Assembly (NCBI GenBank): GCA_029265085.1
Contig: JAJUJY010000149.1
Coordinates: 1-10,327 of the forward strand
Length of the DNA: 10,327 bases
Direction of reading: 5' to 3'
Source of the DNA: Chloroflexota bacterium
GTDB lineage: Bacteria; Chloroflexota; Anaerolineae; Anaerolineales; Anaerolineaceae
Numbering within the stretch: position 1 is the stretch's first letter; each line of letters begins with the position of its first letter. The notes beneath the pieces are model-generated. The model saw only the letters and a program-made list of their open reading frames with translations, was not told the origin of the DNA and made no database searches. Shown here piece by piece: positions 5,919 through 10,327 of the stretch. The position numbers were made by a program, and so were the translations under genes.

Positions 5919-7079
5919 ATGAAACCCAGTCGATTCTTTGGTTTACTTCTGATCGTTGTGTTCCTGTTATCTGCGTGCCAGCCTGCTGCTCCAACAAATG
6001 CGCCAGCTGCAATTGAACCACCCACCGAAGCTACAAATGTTCCTGTAGAGCCAACGGCCGTTCCAACTGAAGCTCCAAAAGCGCCTGAACTTATCACGGT
6101 TCGCTTTGGCAACCTGCCTTATCTGGATTACGGTCCCTGGATTGTTGCAGAGAAAATGGGCTATCTGGAGGAACAGGGTATTAAGATAGAAACCACAATT
6201 TTTGAAGTTGAGCAGCCATTAATTGAGGCAATGTTAGGCGGCTCAATTGATGTTGCAGCAGGAGCTGATTCTCCTTTCATTTTGCTTGCACCTCAATCAA
6301 AAGATAAACTTCAGATGGTGTCTGTTCACAGCTTATTCACTGGTTATTCCATCATGGGACGACCAGACCAGGTGAAAACATACGATCAGTTTATTGCTGA
6401 AGGAAAAACTGCTGAAGAAGCCCTGGCAGCTGCCGCCATGCAATTAAAAGACAAGACGATTATTTTACCTGGCGGCGCTTCCTTCTATCCGGTTTTGGAT
6501 ACGGCTCTAGGCTATGCTGGATTAACCCAGGCTGATGTGAAAATTATTGATATGGATCCTGTTGAAGGTGCTGCTGCTTTCCTTCAGGGAACCGGTGATT
6601 TTTACAGTGATGGATTACCCTCGCGTTTCCGCCTGGAAAAAGAAGGTATGGTTAATGTATTAACCGGCGTCCAAATGGGCGGCGGCGCGATGGATACTGC
6701 TGGAATGTATGTTACGACTGAATTTTATAACCAGAATCCGGAAGTGGTCTATGGCTTCCTTAAGGCCTGGTATAAAGCGGTTGCATACATCAAATCCAAT
6801 CCAGATGATGCGATTCCAATGATGATTGATTGGATCAACGAGCAGTCTGGTGCAGGCATGACCGTTGAAGATGGAAAACGGTTCCTTACCGATCTTGTGC
6901 TCTTCCCAACCTATGAAGAGGTAGGGGAGTGGTTCTTCAAAGAAGGCAGCCCATATTATTGGCCGAATCGGTTGGATTTTGTCAAATCTTACAATGAATC
7001 AACTGGCATTGATTACACTGGCGTGGACTTAAATTCAATGATGCCAGTCAATGAAGTTTATCCGTTGGTCAAACCATAA
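5919..7079 (+). CDS. ABC transporter substrate-binding lipoprotein, NitT/TauT (SsuA/NMT1-like) class
   Basis: A 386-residue exported binding protein. A basic MKPSR start, a hydrophobic core and the lipobox LSAC (17-20) make C20 the lipidated residue. Residues 21-57 are a Pro/Thr/Ala/Glu-rich tether (for example EPTAVPTEAPKAP) like those of Chloroflexota lipoproteins. The binding domain follows with the class pattern VRFGNLPYLDYGPWIVAEKMG (61-81, split here as LPYLDYGPWIVAEKMG), GYLEEQGIKIE, EAMLGGSIDVAAGADSP, KTIILPGGASFYPVLDTAL (179-197) and, near the end, FLKAWYKAVAYI. An Ala/Glu-rich insert (about 152-178) precedes the hinge segment. It would deliver an unknown solute to the preceding permease. 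A strong stem-loop directly after the stop may protect this transcript, as binding proteins are usually needed in excess over their permease. Confidence 0.93.
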   Translation: MKPSRFFGLLLIVVFLLSACQPAAPTNAPAAIEPPTEATNVPVEPTAVPTEAPKAPELITVRFGNLPYLDYGPWIVAEKMGYLEEQGIKIETTIFEVEQPLIEAMLGGSIDVAAGADSPFILLAPQSKDKLQMVSVHSLFTGYSIMGRPDQVKTYDQFIAEGKTAEEALAAAAMQLKDKTIILPGGASFYPVLDTALGYAGLTQADVKIIDMDPVEGAAAFLQGTGDFYSDGLPSRFRLEKEGMVNVLTGVQMGGGAMDTAGMYVTTEFYNQNPEVVYGFLKAWYKAVAYIKSNPDDAIPMMIDWINEQSGAGMTVEDGKRFLTDLVLFPTYEEVGEWFFKEGSPYYWPNRLDFVKSYNESTGIDYTGVDLNSMMPVNEVYPLVKP

Positions 7080-7092
7080 TCACCCCCCTTGT

Positions 7093-7122
7093 TTCTGGGG
7101 CGGGAATTTCCCCGCCCCAGAA
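7093..7122 (+). promoter_or_regulatory. Intercistronic GC-rich stem-loop
   Basis: A perfect 12-bp stem, TTCTGGGGCGGG (7093-7104) with CCCGCCCCAGAA (7111-7122), encloses a 6-nt loop. It begins 14 nt after the stop of the binding-protein gene and ends 12 nt before the next ATG. No T-run follows (the next bases are TTGGAAAC), so it is more likely an mRNA-stabilising or partially attenuating element than a full terminator. It may also limit ribosome access to the next gene, whose only ribosome site (GGAA) abuts it. Confidence 0.75.
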
Positions 7123-7134
7123 TTGGAAACACTT

Positions 7135-8337
7135 ATGTTAATTACTTTGCAGTATTTGGAAGATAGCCCTGAGTTGTTGTCCCTTTCTGCCAGTCAGGTT
7201 GGTGAGAAACTGAAATTTGCCTTTGAAGCACTACCTGTAACTCATTTGCTGATTGGCTGGAATTTGCCTGCACGCATCTTCGAGGTTTGCCAGAAGGAAG
7301 CCCAACATGCGGGTGTAAAATTTTTTCGTTGGCATCCACTCCTCACAGGCGATAGCGATTTTTATCCACAACCTGAGTGGCAAACCATTGGTCTGAATGG
7401 GGATAAAGTGGCCGGATTCCAAAACATGCCTGAATTTACATTTGTATGTCCAAACCATCCTGAAGCATCGGGCAACGTTTTAGCACATCTAAAAGATATC
7501 GTTGATAAAGAGCAATACCAGGGCGTATTTTTAGATCGAATCCGGTTTCCTTCCCCTGCATCTGCTCCATTAGAACATCTTGGGTGTTTTTGTGAATATT
7601 GTCAGCGTGCGGCCTTGGAAGTGGGAATTGATCTGCCTGCGTTGCAAAAAAAACTTGTTAAAGCAACGGAGACATCCAATGGCAAAATCGAATTAATTCA
7701 GGCTCTTTTATCTGAGAATACAACAGAGCAAGATCCAGATTGGGTACTGCCATTCAAACAGTGGCTGGCTTTTCGCGAAGATAGTATTACTCGTTTGGTT
7801 AAACAAGCATCGGCAGTAATTCGGTCGTCCAATGTAGAGATTGGACTGGATTGTTTTTCCCCAGGGTTAACCCGCATGGTGGGACAAAATTTAAGTGCTT
7901 TAAGTGCCACTGCTGATTGGATCAAAATTATGTGTTATGCACATACGCTGGGGCCGGCTGGCCTGCCCTTTGAAATTCTTGGACTCTTTGATTTCTTGAT
8001 CAATGATTGTGGACAAAATCAACTTGAAGCAGTAAAACTTTTATCTTCAGCTTTTAAATTCCTGTTACCATCCAGTAGAAAACAATTATTAACAGCTGGA
8101 CTGTCAACTAGCGCTCTCGTGAGTGAGATTGAGAGAGGTATGGATTTAGCAACTATCCCTGTATTGGTTGGGTTGGAAGTGGTTGATATTTCGGGAGTGG
8201 CTGTTCTGGATAACCAACAAATAATCCAAGATCATCGTGCCGCCCGGTCTGCTGGTGCGCAAGGTGTATCCTTGTCCTGGGATCTATGGCATATTCCCAA
8301 TGACCGATTAAATTTGATATCACCCATCTGGTCTTAA
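7135..8337 (+). CDS. Uncharacterised cytoplasmic protein with TIM-barrel/glycosidase-like motifs
   Basis: A 400-residue protein with no signal peptide. The ATG at 7135 is chosen because the longer frame (7051) would overlap the binding-protein gene and translate the stem-loop. I do not recognise a named family. Barrel-like strand endings are visible: FRWHPL (64-69), QGVFLDRIRFPS (129-140), EIGLDCFSPG (235-244), DWIKIMCYAH (261-270), LPFE (277-280) and GVSLSWDLWHIP (377-388). The segment VFLDRIRFPS resembles the GH10-like/COG1649 glycosidase strand with its acidic residue (compare DGIHFDYIRYP, from memory). A cysteine cluster CFCEYC (C151, C153, C156), with C105 earlier, could bind metal. An intracellular hydrolase acting on the imported solute, or a barrel isomerase/epimerase, is possible. 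It lies between the binding protein and the ATPase of one transporter, implying a shared substrate; the reaction is unknown. Confidence 0.82.
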   Translation: MLITLQYLEDSPELLSLSASQVGEKLKFAFEALPVTHLLIGWNLPARIFEVCQKEAQHAGVKFFRWHPLLTGDSDFYPQPEWQTIGLNGDKVAGFQNMPEFTFVCPNHPEASGNVLAHLKDIVDKEQYQGVFLDRIRFPSPASAPLEHLGCFCEYCQRAALEVGIDLPALQKKLVKATETSNGKIELIQALLSENTTEQDPDWVLPFKQWLAFREDSITRLVKQASAVIRSSNVEIGLDCFSPGLTRMVGQNLSALSATADWIKIMCYAHTLGPAGLPFEILGLFDFLINDCGQNQLEAVKLLSSAFKFLLPSSRKQLLTAGLSTSALVSEIERGMDLATIPVLVGLEVVDISGVAVLDNQQIIQDHRAARSAGAQGVSLSWDLWHIPNDRLNLISPIWS

Positions 8338-8361
8338 TTATTCAAAAAAATGGAAGGCTTC

Positions 8362-9129
8362 ATGAAAACCGAAAAAATTAAAATAGAAGAAGTTTCGCGA
8401 ATCTATGATATGGGTAAGGGTAATACGGTGGTTGCCGTTGATAATGTGTCACTTTCCATTTATCCCGAAGAATTCATATGCATTGTAGGGCCATCTGGGT
8501 GTGGAAAATCAACTCTTTTATACCTTGCAGCCGGATTAGATCGCCCCACAAAAGGACAGATCTTAATTGAAGGCCAGCCAGTTATGGGGGCTAATCCAAA
8601 AGTCGGCATGGTCTTTCAACCGGATTCTGTGTTTCCTTGGTTAACTGTTGAAAAAAATATCGAATTTGGACCAGCGCTTCGGGGATTATCCCAGGCGGAA
8701 TGTACGAAGATTGCCCGTCAATATGTTGAAGTTGTAGGACTTCAAGGTTTTGAAGAATCATTGCCGAAGCAGTTATCTGGAGGAATGAGAAAGCGGGTTG
8801 ATGTTGCTCGCGCTTTTGCAAATAGCCCTGAAATATTATTAATGGATGAACCTTTTGGTGCTTTGGATGCAATGACCAAAGAAAAGCTCCAAATTGAATT
8901 GCTCCGTTTGTGGGATACGGAGCGGAAAACTGTATTGTTTGTTACCCATGACTTAGAAGAAGCATTAGTCCTAAGCTCTCGAATCGTGGTAATGGGACGG
9001 GCTCCAAACAAAATTCAGCAAATCATTGACGTGCCATTTTCTCGACCTCGAGACCTGATCTTAAAGACCAGTAAAGAATTCCAGGACTTGCGAAGGCATT
9101 TGTGGGATTTGCTGCAGATGAGTGCGTAG
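8362..9129 (+). CDS. ABC transporter ATPase, NitT/TauT (SsuB/TauB) class
   Basis: A 255-residue nucleotide-binding subunit with all motifs intact: Walker A GPSGCGKST (43-51), Q-loop VFQPDSVFPWLTVEKNI (84-100, Q86), signature QLSGGMRKRVDVARAFA (137-153), Walker B ILLMDEP (158-164), D-loop GALD (166-169) and switch His in VTHD (194-197). FPWLTV after the Q-loop is characteristic of the nitrate/taurine/sulfonate class. ATG 8362 is preferred over 8350 because GGAAGG (8352-8357) lies just ahead of it, while 8350 has only an A-run upstream; the short spacing leaves some doubt. It energises the permease at 5018-5833, although two genes separate them. It is the last gene of the run. Confidence 0.94.
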   Translation: MKTEKIKIEEVSRIYDMGKGNTVVAVDNVSLSIYPEEFICIVGPSGCGKSTLLYLAAGLDRPTKGQILIEGQPVMGANPKVGMVFQPDSVFPWLTVEKNIEFGPALRGLSQAECTKIARQYVEVVGLQGFEESLPKQLSGGMRKRVDVARAFANSPEILLMDEPFGALDAMTKEKLQIELLRLWDTERKTVLFVTHDLEEALVLSSRIVVMGRAPNKIQQIIDVPFSRPRDLILKTSKEFQDLRRHLWDLLQMSA

Positions 9130-9180
9130 TTCTTGTCAATAAAGCGTACCTAATAAATTGTATCAACCTATTTATTAATA

Positions 9181-9216
9181 CAAAACCGGGATGACCGTAA
9201 GGTTATCCCGATTTTG
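9181..9216 (+). terminator. Terminator-like hairpin at the operon end, possibly bidirectional
   Basis: The left arm 9181-9196 and right arm 9201-9216 pair over 15 of 16 positions (CAAAA/TTTTG, one mismatch, CGGGAT/ATCCCG, then GACC/GGTT with one G-T pair) around a GTAA loop. It lies 51 nt after the ATPase stop, and the 3' arm contains ATTTTGTTG. On the other strand it faces the end of the convergent MFS gene with AT-rich sequence after it, so it may serve both units. Confidence 0.75.
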
Positions 9217-9279
9217 TTGAACCGAAAACTATCCGAATGTAGAAGCGGGGAGAATTATCCGCTTATTACCTAATATTTA

Positions 9280-9307
9280 CAGCATAAACCTTTTGATCGT
9301 TATGCTG
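9280..9307 (-). terminator. Weak inverted repeat after the MFS gene
   Basis: CAGCATAA (9280-9287) and TTATGCTG (9300-9307) form an 8-bp stem with a 12-nt loop, about 40 nt past the stop of the minus-strand MFS gene. It lacks a clear T-run in that direction, so termination is uncertain. Nothing else in 9217-9346 looks functional. Confidence 0.3.
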
Positions 9308-9346
9308 AAGGGCAGCTCTTGGTTTAGGATTAACTTAAAATAACCT

Positions 9347-10327
9347 TTATTCGACTTGTCCTTGATTTTGGTTTTCAATCGAAAATACTTCGGGCACCGA
9401 AATATTTAAGTTTTGATATTTCTCGGTGCGGTTAAAAATCCAGCTGACTGGAAGAGCCGTTGCCAAAATGATTGTTGAAATAATATAAATCGTATTGAGC
9501 GAGATTGTTCCTAATAGTAAGTAACTCGCTAAGGGTGCAAGAGCGCATCCCAGATCACCAGCGGTGGAAAAAATAGCCATTGATATACCTTTTTGATGGT
9601 TATCTGAGTATTTTCCAATAATTGAGGGTAATAAGGTTAATGCTGCTCCGTTATTCAAAGATAACAATGTAATACCCATGAAGAGTAGTCCAATTGAGCG
9701 GTTCATAATCAACATGGTTAGCCCAATAATTCCGACAAAAATACTTGCCCCAATAATGATCCAGGGACGATTATTTTTATCCGAAATTGATCCGCAAAAT
9801 GGTGCAAATATAGCTGACAGTATGGCCCGTAAAGTTAATATAAGCCCCGATAGGGTTGTGGCCTGGATAACAATACTGAATATAGAGGCTCCTTGTGTAT
9901 ATCGTTCAGTGATCAATAATCCGATTGTGGACATCACCAACCCATCACCGATAAACATGGTGACAAAATTTAAATAGCTGGCTGCTGAAATTTGAGGGTG
10001 TTTTATTAGTGCAAGCCAATCTGCGATTTGAGATTTGGGTTGTTTAACGGGGGAAGGAATAAACTCGGATTTGGAAGTTAAAGTTTCTGGCATAAAGGTT
10101 AACAATGTCAAGAAACCGATGGCTGTCAGTACAGCGCATACCACCATTGTGGTTGAGAAACCAAAATGATCATTCAGAATCCCACCTAAAAATGGGCTAG
10201 CAATATATCCTCCAAAATAGAATACCTGCAGCACGCCAGATCCCCAACCGCGGCTGGAATCATCAGTAATATCCAACACAACACAATATGCACTAATGTA
10301 AATCAGTGACCAAGATATGCCCCATAC
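9347..10327 (-). CDS. Major facilitator superfamily permease, N-terminus beyond the window
   Basis: The visible 326 residues are the C-terminal three quarters of a 12-helix MFS transporter. The frame stays open to the right edge (16 extra codons, VWGISWSLIYISAYCV) past a GTG at 10279 that would otherwise look like a start. The Asp-(x)n-Arg-Gly segment (LDITDDSSRGWGSG), GGYIASPFLGGIL and the PET after the next helix pair place the edge in TM4, so about 100 residues with TM1-3 are missing. GSISDKNNRPWIII, a second-half motif A (GxxxD...R), marks the TM8-9 loop. About nine helices are visible. The tail after TM12 is short and polar, ending QNQGQVE. Substrate is unknown. It converges on the ABC operon and is probably a separate transcription unit, though a sugar exporter/importer role linked to the neighbouring pathway cannot be excluded. 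Confidence 0.9.
   Translation of the reverse strand, partial: VWGISWSLIYISAYCVVLDITDDSSRGWGSGVLQVFYFGGYIASPFLGGILNDHFGFSTTMVVCAVLTAIGFLTLLTFMPETLTSKSEFIPSPVKQPKSQIADWLALIKHPQISAASYLNFVTMFIGDGLVMSTIGLLITERYTQGASIFSIVIQATTLSGLILTLRAILSAIFAPFCGSISDKNNRPWIIIGASIFVGIIGLTMLIMNRSIGLLFMGITLLSLNNGAALTLLPSIIGKYSDNHQKGISMAIFSTAGDLGCALAPLASYLLLGTISLNTIYIISTIILATALPVSWIFNRTEKYQNLNISVPEVFSIENQNQGQVE

Noticed and set aside
7051..7134. Start of the barrel protein at 7051
   Set aside because: It overlaps the end of the binding-protein gene and would translate through the GC-rich stem-loop, producing a Pro/His-rich peptide unlike a protein N-terminus.
7138..7147. Second copy of the operator half-site TTAATTACTT
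   Set aside because: Ten bases match the left arm of the 897-925 palindrome, but there is no inverted partner and it lies within the first codons of a gene; AT-rich chance match is likely.
9151..9177. AT-only inverted repeat TAATAAAT/ATTTATTA
   Set aside because: Eight A/T pairs with an 11-nt loop give little stability, and a much stronger hairpin lies a few bases downstream.
10277..10279. GTG as the start of the MFS gene
   Set aside because: The frame continues upstream to the window edge with a hydrophobic helix, and a 310-residue protein would lack TM1-3; the gene is cut by the window rather than truncated.

Overview
The window looks like a piece of a Chloroflexota (Anaerolineae-type) chromosome. 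Three observations suggest this: a surface beta-helix protein ending in a hydrophobic LPAVLR tail, a lipoprotein whose cysteine is followed by a Pro/Thr/Ala/Glu-rich linker, and an uptake-plus-dehydrogenase gene set under a ROK regulator. This assignment is an inference, since no rRNA or other phylogenetic marker is present. There are no tRNAs, insertion sequences or CRISPR arrays that I can see.

Layout. (1) Positions 1-764 hold the 3' end of a secreted right-handed beta-helix protein with a choice-of-anchor Q type C-terminus, closed by a strong intrinsic terminator (817-856). (2) A near-consensus promoter (868-895) and an overlapping 29-bp imperfect palindrome (897-925) begin a long co-directional gene run, 941-9129. 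In order it contains a ROK repressor, a Gfo/Idh/MocA oxidoreductase, a DegT/AHBA-synthase/StsC-like PLP aminotransferase, a small cupin, an ABC permease (NitT/TauT class), a lipoprotein substrate-binding protein, a cytoplasmic protein of unknown function with TIM-barrel/glycosidase-like motifs, and the ABC ATPase. Gaps are short: a 4-bp overlap, then 15 to 85 nt. A 12-bp perfect GC-rich stem-loop lies between the binding protein and the unknown gene. (3) A terminator-like hairpin (9181-9216) separates this run from a convergent MFS permease whose 5' part lies beyond the right edge.

How the genes may work together. The lipoprotein, permease and ATPase form a complete importer of the family that carries taurine, sulfonates, nitrate or pyrimidine precursors, but nothing shows which ligand it takes. 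The intracellular enzymes pair an NAD(P)-dependent dehydrogenase with a sugar/cyclitol aminotransferase. This is the chemistry needed to interconvert hydroxyl, keto and amino groups on a sugar or inositol ring. The cupin and the barrel protein would add an isomerase, binding or hydrolytic step. The ROK protein, first in the run and preceded by a palindrome at the transcription start, probably represses the whole set until a sugar-like inducer appears. I know of no described pathway with exactly this composition. An uncharacterised amino-cyclitol or amino-sugar utilisation system is the most economical reading, and it is a hypothesis.

Several starts were moved from the longest open frame on ribosome-binding-site or overlap grounds (cupin 4562, permease 5018, binding protein 5919, barrel protein 7135, ATPase 8362).
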